A DNA stretch of 64,000 bases from Chitinophaga sp. HK235 (GCF_018255755.1 NZ_CP073766.1:4648501-4712500), one strand, 5' to 3'. Shown: positions 44,594-53,595, counted from the stretch's first letter. Numbers and translations: made by a program. Notes: generated from the sequence alone by a model not told the origin.

Positions 44594-45205
44594 TTATATG
44601 TTTAGCGATAGTTGTTTGTACTTTTCTATAAGCTTAAAACCTTTGGCGGATGCTACTCCGTACAGGTAATTCTCCAGCAATACTTTTTGTACCCTGGTCA
44701 TGTCTGAGTTGCCTGGGAACGTTTCCGGCTGGAAGCTGAGCATGCAGCCGTATACGCGGTATTGCGTTAATATTCTGATGTCTAGGTCCGGTCTGTAGAG
44801 TCCTTCCTGGATACCGCGTTCCAGATTTTCGCGGATCATACTGGTCAGTGAATTGTTCTGATAGTCGAGAAAAACCTGGTATGCCCGGGCATGGAATTTT
44901 TGCAGGTCGAGCAGGATCACGGGGTTCATGTTTCGCAGCCGTCTGTCCAGCATTTCCATGACAAGGAATAATTCCTGGATGGCGTCTGTTGATTTTTCGC
45001 GGTCTGTCAGACATTCCTGGCCGACGATGTTGATAAAGCGAGTGATGGCCTGAAAGACCAGATCGTCTTTATCCATAAAATGGGCGTAGAGAGTTTTTTT
45101 GGAGATGCCCATCCTTTCGGCTATGTCATCCATTGTGATAGACCGGGTGCCATATTGACGAAACAGGCTGAAAGCCGTGTCCATAATACGTTCCTGCGTT
45201 TCCAT
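44594..45205 (-). CDS. TetR/AcrR family repressor of the efflux operon
   Basis: A 203-residue repressor and first gene of the operon. The HTH is YGTRSITMDDIAERMGISKK followed by TLYAHFMDKDDLV; the C-terminal part is helical and would bind the inducer. Its own promoter is overlapped by the palindrome at 45248-45277, so it should repress itself and the three pump genes downstream. The coding region ends 4 nt before tolC, implying coupled translation. Confidence 0.92.
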   Translation of the reverse strand: METQERIMDTAFSLFRQYGTRSITMDDIAERMGISKKTLYAHFMDKDDLVFQAITRFINIVGQECLTDREKSTDAIQELFLVMEMLDRRLRNMNPVILLDLQKFHARAYQVFLDYQNNSLTSMIRENLERGIQEGLYRPDLDIRILTQYRVYGCMLSFQPETFPGNSDMTRVQKVLLENYLYGVASAKGFKLIEKYKQLSLNI

Positions 45206-45239
45206 AAGGCTAGTGCTTTAACAGGCTTTGAATGCAAGA

Positions 45240-45270
45240 CAAAACTATGGAAACTTTTTAAACTTCCAAA
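45240..45270 (-). promoter_or_regulatory. canonical promoter of the tetR-tolC-MFP-RND operon
   Basis: On the minus strand TTTG (45267-45270) is followed by exactly 19 nt and TAGTTTTG (45240-45247), a full match to TTTG-N19-TAnnTTTG. Initiation near 45233 gives a leader of about 28 nt. Confidence 0.8.
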
Positions 45271-45277
45271 GTTTCCA
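45248..45277. promoter_or_regulatory. palindromic operator overlapping the promoter
   Basis: TGGAAACTTT-N10-AAAGTTTCCA, 10-bp perfect arms. It covers the -33 box and the whole spacer and abuts the -7 box, so a bound repressor would block RNA polymerase. The 30-bp size suits one or two TetR dimers. Confidence 0.7.
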
Positions 45278-45386
45278 GTAATTATTTTTTACATGTGGCA
45301 ACATCTGTTTTCTGGCAAAAGGGGTAATGAAACAGGGCAACAATCTTCCGCTTATTTGTATAATTTTGTGCCTCATTCCTTTTACC

Positions 45387-45995
45387 ATGTCACCGAAACT
45401 CAAGTTTAAAGTGTTTGCGTCCCGTTTGTTGCGGTATTTCTTTCAGGGCCTGCTGATACTGGCCCCTATCGGGATCACTGCACTAACATTATACTGGGCG
45501 TTTGTTACGATTGATAATATTATTCCGAAGGAGATCATTCCTGCTGAAGGTTCCTATAGCTTCCTAAAATACAAGGGGGTAGGTTTTGCGCTGGTACTGA
45601 TACTGGTCGTAGTAGTGGGTTATCTGAGCTCCTCCTTTATTATAGGGCGGATTTTCGATTTGTTTGATCATCTGCTGGAGCGTACTCCTTTTATCAAGTA
45701 CATTTATACTTCCATCAAAGATGTGTTTGATGCATTTGTGGGTGAGAAGAAAAAATTTGATCATCCTGTGCTGGTGCAGATTTACGGGATAGATGTGTGG
45801 GAGATGGGATTCATCACGCAGACAGATGTGAGCAGTCTGGGTATGGAAGGTTATATGGCCGTATATGTACCACATGCATATGCTATTACCGGTAAAGTAT
45901 TTATTGTTCCCAAGGAGCGAGTGAAACCGCTGGAAAACATATCTGCCGGCGAAGCGATGAAGTTTGCCGTAAGCGGCGGGGTAACAAATATTTAG
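45387..45995 (+). CDS. DUF502 membrane protein
   Basis: A 202-residue protein with two membrane helices in the first half (FFQGLLILAPIGITALTLYW and FALVLILVVVVGYLSSSFII) and a C-terminal domain with IKYIYTSIKDVFDAFVGEKK and MEGYMAVYVPHAYAITGKVF, diagnostic for DUF502. Function is unknown. The ATG at 45387 is preferred; an in-frame ATG at 45327 would add a third hydrophobic stretch that is not typical. It is divergent from tetR. Confidence 0.85.
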   Translation: MSPKLKFKVFASRLLRYFFQGLLILAPIGITALTLYWAFVTIDNIIPKEIIPAEGSYSFLKYKGVGFALVLILVVVVGYLSSSFIIGRIFDLFDHLLERTPFIKYIYTSIKDVFDAFVGEKKKFDHPVLVQIYGIDVWEMGFITQTDVSSLGMEGYMAVYVPHAYAITGKVFIVPKERVKPLENISAGEAMKFAVSGGVTNI

Positions 45996-46005
45996 TCATT
46001 CAGGT

Positions 46006-46066
46006 ATTTAGTTATTTAGGCATTTGATTGGAGCGAAATAATAATCAAATGCCTAAATAACTAAAT
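46006..46066. terminator. 24-bp perfect ATTTAG-type hairpin
   Basis: Positions 46006-46029 are exactly complementary to 46043-46066, with a 13-nt loop. It follows the DUF502 stop and shares the core ATTTAGTTATTTAG with the hairpin at 30423. Confidence 0.65.
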
Positions 46067-46100
46067 GACTTATATTTGAGATACCCTAAAATTGTTTGTT

Positions 46101-47081
46101 ATGTTAACCCGTACCCTGATTGTTTTCACTATAAGTTTTATTGTTTTTGCCGGTTGCCATGGGAAGGCCTATGGATGGGGCTTTTTTGCCCATGAGCGGA
46201 TCAATCGGCTGGCGGTGTTTTGTTTGCCACCGGAGATGATGGTTTTATACAAGCCTTATCTGGAGTACATCCGGGTGCATGCCACTGATCCGGACAAGCG
46301 TCGGTATATGGTAGCTGCAGAGGCTCCCCGGCATTATCTGGATATTGATGTCTTTGACAAGCCGCCGTACCGGCAGATCCCCCGTAGCTGGCAGGAGGCT
46401 GTGGCACGTTATGGCGCTGATTCATTACAGCGGAACGGCATACTGCCCTGGCATCTGGAGAAGATGATGGCGATGCTGACCAAGGCTTTCCGGGAGCGTG
46501 ATCAGCAACGTATACTGCAACTTTCAGCAGAAGCCGGGCATTATCTTGCAGACGCTCATGTGCCTTTACATGTATGTTCCAATCACAACGGGCAGCTGAC
46601 AGGGCAGCATGGCATTCATGGTTTATGGGAATCGCGGATACCGGAGTTGCTGGCCGATGAGGAGTTTGACTATTGGGCCGGCAAGGCACGGTACATTGCA
46701 GACTGGCGGGCGTATGTGTGGCAGATAGTGACCAGTAGCGGACTTGCGGCCGATACGGTATTGAAAAAAGAAAGGCTGCTGCGTGAACAGATGCCTGCAT
46801 CGCAACGTTATGCATATGAGATCAGGAACGGTGTGTTAACAAGGACTTACGCTGAAGGGTATACGAAAGCTTATCAGCAGTTGCTGGGTGATATGGTATC
46901 CCGGAGAATGAAGCAGGCGATCGCTGCTGTGGCTGCCTGCTGGTATACTGCCTGGGTAAATGCAGGCCAGCCGCCACTCCAGGAGCTTCAGCATACAGCC
47001 CTTACTGAAAGCGAGTTACAGGAGATTGAACAGTTGCAACGACGGTGGACAGAGGGCCAGATGTTGGGCAGACAGGAATAA
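46101..47081 (+). CDS. zinc-dependent phospholipase C/S1-P1 nuclease-like protein
   Basis: A 326-residue exported protein with a signal peptide or lipobox-like start (TLIVFTISFIVFAGC). The mature N-terminus YGWGFFAHERINRLA supplies the Trp and first His of the trinuclear zinc site. Other ligands are in EAPRHYLDID, EAGHYLADAHVPLHV (HxxxDxH) and TGQHGIHGLWES. This is the fold shared by bacterial phospholipase C and P1 nuclease; phosphodiester hydrolysis outside the cytoplasm is expected, the substrate is open. The ATG at 46101 is chosen over a TTG nine bases upstream. Confidence 0.8.
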   Translation: MLTRTLIVFTISFIVFAGCHGKAYGWGFFAHERINRLAVFCLPPEMMVLYKPYLEYIRVHATDPDKRRYMVAAEAPRHYLDIDVFDKPPYRQIPRSWQEAVARYGADSLQRNGILPWHLEKMMAMLTKAFRERDQQRILQLSAEAGHYLADAHVPLHVCSNHNGQLTGQHGIHGLWESRIPELLADEEFDYWAGKARYIADWRAYVWQIVTSSGLAADTVLKKERLLREQMPASQRYAYEIRNGVLTRTYAEGYTKAYQQLLGDMVSRRMKQAIAAVAACWYTAWVNAGQPPLQELQHTALTESELQEIEQLQRRWTEGQMLGRQE

Positions 47082-47105
47082 TCGGCTAAAATATTTAGCC
47101 TGATA

Positions 47106-47136
47106 CTGAAATTCTGGAAAAGAAATTTTATCTTTG
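47106..47136 (+). promoter_or_regulatory. promoter for serC
   Basis: TATCTTTG (47129-47136) matches TAnnTTTG fully; a CTG lies 20 nt upstream as a weak -33 element. The predicted leader is about 130 nt, long for a biosynthetic gene, and no ORF was found in it. Confidence 0.5.
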
Positions 47137-47274
47137 TTTCCACCATCTTTTTAACCTATCCTACACCACGCGCCTTACAGGTTTTAAAACACCCGTGCCG
47201 TTTTTTTTCCGTTTCCTTAGAAAAACCAAAACAAAGTGGAAAGATCAAAAAATGAATTTAATCTAGATCGTAAC

Positions 47275-48345
47275 ATGAAGGTGCATAATTTTAACGCAGG
47301 TCCTTCTGTATTGCCCAACGAGGTACTATACAAAGCCAGTAAAGCCCTTATCGACTTTGAAGGTTCGGGGATGTCCATACTGGAAATAGGTCACAGAACA
47401 GCACCGTTTATTGCGGTGATGGAGGAGGCGCGTAGCCTGGTTAGGGAACTGATGCAGCTTGATGACGACTTCGAGGTGCTTTATTTACATGGCGGTGCTA
47501 CCACGCAGTTTATGCAGGTGCCTATGAATCTGCTGGAAAGCAGTGAAACAGCCGCTTATGTAGACACCGGCGTATGGTCCAACAAGGCCATTAAAGAAGC
47601 AAAATTGTTTGGCTTCGTAGATGTTGTAGCCAGCTCCAAAGAAAGTAACTACAACCACATCCCAAAACAATTCAACATCCCCCAGCAGGCCAGTTACCTG
47701 CACATTACCACAAACAATACCATCTATGGTACACAGTGGCATATGACCCCGGTAACAGACGTACCCCTGATTGCGGACATGAGCAGTGACATCATGAGCC
47801 GTACCATGGACTTCAACAAGTATTCGCTGATCTATGCCGGTGTTCAGAAGAACATGGGTGCAGCCGGCGCTACCATGGTAGCCATCCGCAAAAGCATGCT
47901 GGGTAAAGTAACCCGCAAAATCCCGGCTATACTGGATTACAGAAACCATATAGAAAACGGGTCCATGCTGAATACCCCACCCGTATTTGCGGTATATATC
48001 TCCATGCTCACCCTTCGCTGGTTGAAAGAGCAGGGCGGTATACCAGCCATCGAAAAGATGAATGATAAAAAGGCAGCCCTGCTGTACGACGAAATTGACC
48101 ACAACCCGCTGTTCCGCGGCACCGTGGCCAAGGAAGACCGCAGCAAGATGAACGCCTGCTTCATCATGGACAAACCGGAGATGGAAGAAGAATTCCTGAA
48201 ATTCTGTAAAAAAGAAGATATCGTGGGTATCAAAGGTCACCGCCTGTCTGGTGGTTTCCGCGTATCCATGTACAATGCACTGCCCTATGAAAGCGTGGAA
48301 GTTATGGTGGAAGCCATGAAATATTTCTCGCTGAAGAAAGCATAA
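47275..48345 (+). CDS. serC: 3-phosphoserine/phosphohydroxythreonine aminotransferase
   Basis: PLP enzyme of serine synthesis: 3-phosphohydroxypyruvate + glutamate to phosphoserine; it also serves PLP synthesis. The 356 residues begin MKVHNFNAGPSVLPNEVLYK, the diagnostic start, so the ATG at 47275 is used and not one 13 codons upstream. Others: YLHGGATTQFMQVPMNLLES, the PLP lysine in SLIYAGVQKNMGAAGATMVA, and GHRLSGGFRVSMYNALPYES. It precedes a DUF1015 gene, a conserved pairing in Bacteroidota; serA is not here. Confidence 0.95.
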   Translation: MKVHNFNAGPSVLPNEVLYKASKALIDFEGSGMSILEIGHRTAPFIAVMEEARSLVRELMQLDDDFEVLYLHGGATTQFMQVPMNLLESSETAAYVDTGVWSNKAIKEAKLFGFVDVVASSKESNYNHIPKQFNIPQQASYLHITTNNTIYGTQWHMTPVTDVPLIADMSSDIMSRTMDFNKYSLIYAGVQKNMGAAGATMVAIRKSMLGKVTRKIPAILDYRNHIENGSMLNTPPVFAVYISMLTLRWLKEQGGIPAIEKMNDKKAALLYDEIDHNPLFRGTVAKEDRSKMNACFIMDKPEMEEEFLKFCKKEDIVGIKGHRLSGGFRVSMYNALPYESVEVMVEAMKYFSLKKA

Positions 48346-48349
48346 CAGT

Positions 48350-48438
48350 GCCTGCAAAGTCATATATAACAAAGAGTGCAAAGGTGTTTGAAAAAACAGG
48401 CCCCCTTGCGCTCTTTGCTTTTTTATGACTTTGCGGGC
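48350..48438. repeat. nested double inverted repeat between serC and DUF1015
   Basis: Outer arms GCCTGCAAAGTCAT (48350-48363) and ATGACTTTGCGGGC (48425-48438), one mismatch. Inner arms at 48370-48384 and 48404-48417 around AAAGAGTGC and GCGCTCTTT. The inner hairpin is followed by a T-run (48419-48424) and may work as a terminator. Confidence 0.6.
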
Positions 48439-48483
48439 ATTGATTTTTATTATTATTTTTACCTCCTCACCCACATCTCAACC

Positions 48484-49728
48484 ATGGCTATTATCAGACC
48501 TTTTAAAGGATTAAGACCCAAGGAAGAACTGGCGGCAAAAGTAGCTGCAAGGCCTTATGACGTGCTCAGTTCGGAAGAAGCTAAAGCGGCAGCTGCCGGT
48601 AACCCGCATTCCTACTATCATGTTTCAAAATCTGAAATAGACCTGCCGGAAGGAACAGACTCCCACAGCCAGCAGGTATATGATAAAGCAGCGGAAAACC
48701 TGCAAAAGCTGGTGAAAGAAGGCGTACTGTTTCAGGAAGAACAACCCGCCTACTACATCTACAAACTTGTTATGAACGGCCGCTCCCAGACAGGTCTGGT
48801 ATGCGCCTCCTCTGTTGATGACTATAACAAAGGCATCATTAAAAAACATGAGTTTACCCGCCCTGATAAAGAGCTGGACCGTATTAACCATATCAAGACC
48901 ACACAAGCCCAAACCGGCAACGTGTTTCTCGCCTACAACGACGTGCCCGAAATGAATGCACTGATCGACCATTGGCAGCAACAAAACAAAGCTACCTACG
49001 ATTTCACTGCCGACGATGGCATCCAGCATACCATCTGGGTGATCAACACCCCGGCTACTGTACAGGAGATCACTACCCTGTTCGCCGAAAAAGTGCCCTG
49101 CACCTACATCGCCGACGGTCACCACCGTGCTGCCTCCGCCAGCCTGGTACAGAAAGAATTCCAGGAAAAAGGGAAAATCACTTCTGTGGAAAATCCGGTC
49201 AACTACTTCCTGACCACCATCTTCCCCGCCAGCCAGCTGGCCATTCTGGATTATAACCGTCTGGTAAAAGACCTCAATGGCCTGAGCAAAGCAGACCTGC
49301 TGTCCCGACTCGATTACGACTTCACCGTAGAAGAAATCGGCCACCAGCCCCAACATCCGTCTATGCTCCATGAATTCGGCATGTACCTGGAAGGAACCTG
49401 GTACCGCCTGGTTGCCAAAGAAGGTACTTACACTACCGATCCTATCGGCATCCTGGATGTAACCATCCTCTCCAACAATATCCTGGACAAACACCTGGGC
49501 ATCAAAGACCAGCGTACTGACAAACGCATCGACTTCGTAGGCGGTATCCGCGGTCTGCAGGAACTCGTAAAACGGGTAGACAGCGGCGAGATGAAAGTAG
49601 CTTTTGCCCTGTATCCCGTTACTATACAGCAACTGTTTGATATTGCCGACAGTGGTAATGTGATGCCGCCCAAAAGCACATGGTTCGAGCCCAAACTGCG
49701 CGACGGCCTGATCACCCACGTAATTTAA
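48484..49728 (+). CDS. DUF1015 family protein
   Basis: A 414-residue cytosolic protein. Characteristic stretches are AIIRPFKGLRPKEELAAKVA, RPYDVLSSEEAKA, PHSYYHVSKSEIDL, and the conserved YIADGHHRAASASLVQ and VGGIRGLQELVKRVDSGEM. It may act in serine or kinase-type metabolism, since SerK-like serine kinases belong to this family, which fits with serC upstream. That role is inference. ATG at 48484 is the conserved start. Confidence 0.85.
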   Translation: MAIIRPFKGLRPKEELAAKVAARPYDVLSSEEAKAAAAGNPHSYYHVSKSEIDLPEGTDSHSQQVYDKAAENLQKLVKEGVLFQEEQPAYYIYKLVMNGRSQTGLVCASSVDDYNKGIIKKHEFTRPDKELDRINHIKTTQAQTGNVFLAYNDVPEMNALIDHWQQQNKATYDFTADDGIQHTIWVINTPATVQEITTLFAEKVPCTYIADGHHRAASASLVQKEFQEKGKITSVENPVNYFLTTIFPASQLAILDYNRLVKDLNGLSKADLLSRLDYDFTVEEIGHQPQHPSMLHEFGMYLEGTWYRLVAKEGTYTTDPIGILDVTILSNNILDKHLGIKDQRTDKRIDFVGGIRGLQELVKRVDSGEMKVAFALYPVTIQQLFDIADSGNVMPPKSTWFEPKLRDGLITHVI

Positions 49729-49743
49729 AATATAATCATATTC

Positions 49744-49777
49744 TCTCCCCTGCCCATAATTGGCCAGGGGAGATTTT
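49744..49777 (+). terminator. terminator after DUF1015 gene
   Basis: TCTCCCCTG (49744-49752) pairs with CAGGGGAGA (49765-49773), followed by TTTT. Confidence 0.7.
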
Positions 49778-50015
49778 CCCCCCTGCCTGTTACTGTACCT
49801 CTATCTTTAACGATATTTCCTTTCAGTATCCCGCTGATCATGGGCTTCCACTATGCCTGGGTCTATCGTCACACCCACTGCGGAGCAGTCACATAAATAT
49901 GATTTTTTACTCATTTGTAACCCATCGGGACTGGAAATATTACGGCAAGCCCGGAGGTTGACCTGATGAGACATTACCCCATTTTCCTTACTTTTACAAC
50001 AAACGACAGACAGGA

Positions 50016-51101
50016 ATGCATATGAGGTCTTCTTTATTGAAAACAGTTTTTGTTGCGGGGGTATTATTTTCACAGGTGACAATGGCGCAGGATGCAAGGG
50101 AGTTGTACAATACCGCCACCAATTTCATGCGCAATGGAGATTACTCCAATGCCGTACTGGTATTGAACCAGGCTTTACAATTGGAGCCGGATAATTTTGA
50201 ATTCCGGAAACAACTCGGCTTTACCTTTTATCTGAAAGGAGATCTTAACAAAGCGAAGAGCGTAATAGAACCGCTGCTCAGCAAAAAAGAAGCGGACGTG
50301 CAGGTATTTCAGATTGCAGGAAACATTTATAAGGGCCGGGAAGAATGGAAGACCGTACAGAAGATGTACGATAAAGCACTACGTAAATTTCCCAACAGCG
50401 GAGAACTGTATAATGACAACGGCAGTCTCCAGATGGGATTCAAAATGTACGATGCCGCTTTACGCAGCTGGCTAAAAGGTATTGAACAGGACCCCGGATT
50501 TCCGGGCAACTATTACAATGCTGTTAAAACATATTATTACAGCAATACACCGTTGTGGAGTATCATATATGGCGAGATCTTCATGAACATGGAGAGCTTT
50601 ACCACCCGTACTGCTGAGGTCAGAAATATAGTGCTGGAATCCTACAAAAGATTATTCAATGATCCTTCCCTGCTGGACAGTATGGTACCGGAAGAAGAAG
50701 GAAAGAAAAGCAGGAAAGGAAGAAGTGAGGACGGTTTTATTCAGGCCTACAAACAATGCCTGGGTAAGCAGCTGAGCGTGATTACAGGCGGTGTGGATCC
50801 TGATGCACTGATCATGGCGCGCACCCGTTTTCTGCTGGACTGGTACAGTAATCAAAGTGGCAACTATCCATATTCGCTCTTTGATTTCCAGCAGAAGATG
50901 CTGCAACAGGGCATGTTTGAATCCTACAACCACTGGTTGTTTGGCCCTGCCGCCAACCAGGCTGCCTATAAAGCATGGATAACACTGCATAAGCAGGATT
51001 ACGATGATTTTCTGAAATATCAGCAGAATCACCCTTTGAAACCCAGACCTGATGAGTATTATAACGATGGTAAATTTACGCTGATCAACGCAGGATATTA
51101 A
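50016..51101 (+). CDS. TPR domain exported protein
   Basis: A 361-residue protein with a signal peptide (MHMRSSLLKTVFVAGVLFSQ, cut after TMAQ). Residues 25-130 hold two to three TPR units (ARELYNTATNFMRNGDYSNA, VLVLNQALQLEPDNFEFRKQ). The later part, with YYSNTPLWSIIYGEIFMNM and LDWYSNQSGNYPYSLFDFQ, is not recognised. A TPR scaffold in the periplasm is likely. A TACTTTTA element at 49989-49996 just upstream may be its -7 box. Confidence 0.75.
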   Translation: MHMRSSLLKTVFVAGVLFSQVTMAQDARELYNTATNFMRNGDYSNAVLVLNQALQLEPDNFEFRKQLGFTFYLKGDLNKAKSVIEPLLSKKEADVQVFQIAGNIYKGREEWKTVQKMYDKALRKFPNSGELYNDNGSLQMGFKMYDAALRSWLKGIEQDPGFPGNYYNAVKTYYYSNTPLWSIIYGEIFMNMESFTTRTAEVRNIVLESYKRLFNDPSLLDSMVPEEEGKKSRKGRSEDGFIQAYKQCLGKQLSVITGGVDPDALIMARTRFLLDWYSNQSGNYPYSLFDFQQKMLQQGMFESYNHWLFGPAANQAAYKAWITLHKQDYDDFLKYQQNHPLKPRPDEYYNDGKFTLINAGY

Positions 51102-51145
51102 TGGCCAGCAGTAGTGAGTGAAGTGTCAGCAGCATGATTAAGGTC

Positions 51146-51186
51146 GTTTTCGCGAAAACAATTATATCCCGGGGCCTGGCCCCGGG
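51146..51186. promoter_or_regulatory. two palindromes upstream of paaN
   Basis: GTTTTCGCGAAAAC (51146-51159) is a perfect 14-bp palindrome, a possible operator. CCCGGGGCC-T-GGCCCCGGG (51168-51186) is a GC-rich hairpin 26 nt before the paaN start. Neither has a T-run. Confidence 0.5.
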
Positions 51187-51211
51187 GCCACCATAATCTC
51201 AAAATCTGAAT

Positions 51212-52867
51212 ATGCTCGTTACGAAACACCAAAACACGATTGATGCCGCTGTTAAAGCGAATCACGCAAGAACCTTCTATTCGCATTTCCCGGAGCATCC
51301 CAAAGCATACGGAGAGGAAGCCCATGCAAAAGGCGTACAGAGCTACCAACAGCTGCTCAACAAACCTTTCCGGCAGCTCCTGCAAACCGGTGAAACCGGA
51401 TGGGTGGGTGAAGAAGTATCCCCCTATACCCAGGAAGTACTGGGTGTTACCTATCCCATCTTTGCAATAGATGACCTGGTAAAAAAAGCCATCGCAGCCG
51501 GCCACCAATGGAGCCGTACTGATGTCAGGGAAAGAGCGGCCGTACTAACGGAAACGCTTGAACGAATCAAGGATTACTTTTTTGATATTGCCAATGCTAC
51601 CATGCATACTACCGGGCAGAGCTTCATGATGAGCTTTCAGGCTTCCGGTCCGCATGCCAATGACCGTGCACTCGAAGCAATTGCCACCGGCTATCATGAA
51701 CTGCAACGGTACCCTTCCGAGCTGGAATGGGAAAAACCAATGGGCAAAACCACCATCCGCCTGAAAAAAGCCTTCAGGGCTATTCCCAAAGGAGTTGGCG
51801 TGGTGATCGGCTGTTCCACATTCCCGGTATGGAACACATTGCCTGGAGTGTATGCAGATCTGATCACTGGTAACCCGGTCATCATAAAACCTCATCCCCG
51901 GGCTATTCTGCCTATTGCTATTGCTGTAGGTGCTATACAACAGGTATTACAGGAAAACGGTTATGATCCTCATCTGTGCCAGCTGGCAGCAGACAGTTCC
52001 GATAACCTTATTGCCAAAAAACTGGCAGAACATCCGGATGTACAGCTGATCGATTACACCGGCAGCAGTGCTTTCGGTAATTATGTAGAGTCTTTACCCG
52101 GTAAAACCGTCTTCACAGAAAAAGCCGGTGTCAATTCTGTACTGCTGGACAGTGTGAAAGACCTGGACGCTGTTATTCAAAACCTGGCATTCTCTGTGAG
52201 CCTTTATTCCGGCCAGATGTGTACAGCTCCGCAGAACTTCTTTATTCCGGAAACAGGGATTTCCACTGCAGCAGGCCATGTAAGTTTCAACGAAGTGGTA
52301 CAGCGGTTCAAAGATGCGGTGGTAGCCCTTGTTACTAATCCAAAAATGGGTCCCGGAACATTGGGTGCGCTGCAGAATGAAGCTACTGCTACACGTGTAC
52401 AAGAAGCACAGCAGCTGGGTGGAAAGGTAGTGCTGGCAAGTACTACCGTTAACAATGAAGAATTCAGCAACGCCAGGGTAATGGCACCAGCCATTCTGGA
52501 AGTCACCAGTGCTGATAACAATATTTACGAAAAAGAGCTTTTTGGTCCGGTGGTGCTGGTCATCAAAACCAAAGACACCGCTCATTCCATCCAGCTCGCC
52601 AAACAGATGGCCCGGAATCACGGTGCCATCACCTGTGCGGCTTATACCACCGACAGTGCTACCAAAGAAATGATAACCGATGAAATGAACAGTGTATTTA
52701 CACCTGTTTCATTTAATCTCACCGGTTTTATCTGGGTAAATCAGCATGCGGCCTTCTCCGATTTCCACGTCTCTGGTGGTAATCCAGCAGGCAATGCCAG
52801 CTTTACCAACCAGGAATTTATTATCAAACGGTTTGTGTGGGTAGGCAACAGGGAACTGATGGAATAG
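51212..52867 (+). CDS. paaN: phenylacetic acid degradation protein PaaN
   Basis: An aldehyde-dehydrogenase-fold enzyme, 551 residues, annotated in the phenylacetyl-CoA pathway (ring-opening aldehyde oxidation) although the Bacteroidota type may have another aldehyde substrate. The nucleophile is in LYSGQMCTAPQNFFIPETG, the general base in KTVFTEKAGVNSVLLDS, and the cofactor region in IGCSTFPVWNTLPGVYAD and TGNPVIIKPHPRAILP. No other paa genes are adjacent; the neighbour acyl-CoA synthetase could give related activity. Confidence 0.85.
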   Translation: MLVTKHQNTIDAAVKANHARTFYSHFPEHPKAYGEEAHAKGVQSYQQLLNKPFRQLLQTGETGWVGEEVSPYTQEVLGVTYPIFAIDDLVKKAIAAGHQWSRTDVRERAAVLTETLERIKDYFFDIANATMHTTGQSFMMSFQASGPHANDRALEAIATGYHELQRYPSELEWEKPMGKTTIRLKKAFRAIPKGVGVVIGCSTFPVWNTLPGVYADLITGNPVIIKPHPRAILPIAIAVGAIQQVLQENGYDPHLCQLAADSSDNLIAKKLAEHPDVQLIDYTGSSAFGNYVESLPGKTVFTEKAGVNSVLLDSVKDLDAVIQNLAFSVSLYSGQMCTAPQNFFIPETGISTAAGHVSFNEVVQRFKDAVVALVTNPKMGPGTLGALQNEATATRVQEAQQLGGKVVLASTTVNNEEFSNARVMAPAILEVTSADNNIYEKELFGPVVLVIKTKDTAHSIQLAKQMARNHGAITCAAYTTDSATKEMITDEMNSVFTPVSFNLTGFIWVNQHAAFSDFHVSGGNPAGNASFTNQEFIIKRFVWVGNRELME

Positions 52868-52877
52868 ACAAATCATG

Positions 52878-52907
52878 CCAGCGTTCCGGCAGAAGCCGGA
52901 GCGCTGG
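52878..52907. repeat. 13-bp stem-loop between paaN and yceI-type gene
   Basis: CCAGCGTTCCGGC (52878-52890) pairs with GCCGGAGCGCTGG (52895-52907), one G-U in RNA, AGAA loop. No T-run follows, so it may stabilise the paaN mRNA end rather than terminate. Confidence 0.55.
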
Positions 52908-52932
52908 GCATTATAAATGCTGGGAGATAATT

Positions 52933-53595
52933 ATGAGAAGTATTGTTTTTTTTCTATTGCTATCAGGAATGATAGCAGCCTGCGAGCAGGCTCCTAAGGC
53001 AGACAAGGCCAGCGCTACCAACGCTCAGGCCGTAGGAACTGCCAGCGGACACGCTTACCTGGCAGATACTGCCACCAGTGTGGTAGAATGGATAGGTACC
53101 AAACCTACCGGCAAACATCATGGTACCCTGCGGCTCGCAGGTGGTGCCGTGTATATCAAAGACACCCTGATCACCGGAGGCCAGCTGGTGATCAACATGC
53201 ATTCCCTCCAGGATGTAGACCTGCGCGCAGATACTGCCATGAAAAACAAACTGGAAAGGGAACTGAAAAGTGCTGCTTTTTTTAATGTGGAAAAATATTC
53301 CACAGCTATTTTCGAAATCACTGCTATCAAATCCTACCATCCTGTTGTTGGTGAAGAAGTAGAGCTAAAAGACGCCACCCACCTGATTTCCGGCAACCTT
53401 ACCCTCAAAGGTGTCACTAAAAATATTTCTTTCCCCGCCCGTATAAAGCTTAGCAACGATGAACTGATAGCCACCGCCAACTTCAATATTGACCGCACAC
53501 TCTGGGGCATCAACTACCGGGCAGACAAATCCTTACAGGACAAACTGATCAATTCACAGGTGAATATCGGATTTCATGTGAGGGCAGCGAGATAG
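52933..53595 (+). CDS. YceI family lipoprotein
   Basis: A 220-residue lipoprotein (lipobox MIAACEQ) with the YceI lipocalin-like domain from about residue 40: DTATSVVEWIGTKPTGKHHG, GGQLVINMHSLQDVDLR, ISGNLTLKGVTKNISFPARI and NFNIDRTLWGINY. YceI proteins bind isoprenoid chains. The ATG at 52933 is preferred because it opens the signal peptide; the frame upstream overlaps the paaN end and is unlikely. Confidence 0.88.
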   Translation: MRSIVFFLLLSGMIAACEQAPKADKASATNAQAVGTASGHAYLADTATSVVEWIGTKPTGKHHGTLRLAGGAVYIKDTLITGGQLVINMHSLQDVDLRADTAMKNKLERELKSAAFFNVEKYSTAIFEITAIKSYHPVVGEEVELKDATHLISGNLTLKGVTKNISFPARIKLSNDELIATANFNIDRTLWGINYRADKSLQDKLINSQVNIGFHVRAAR

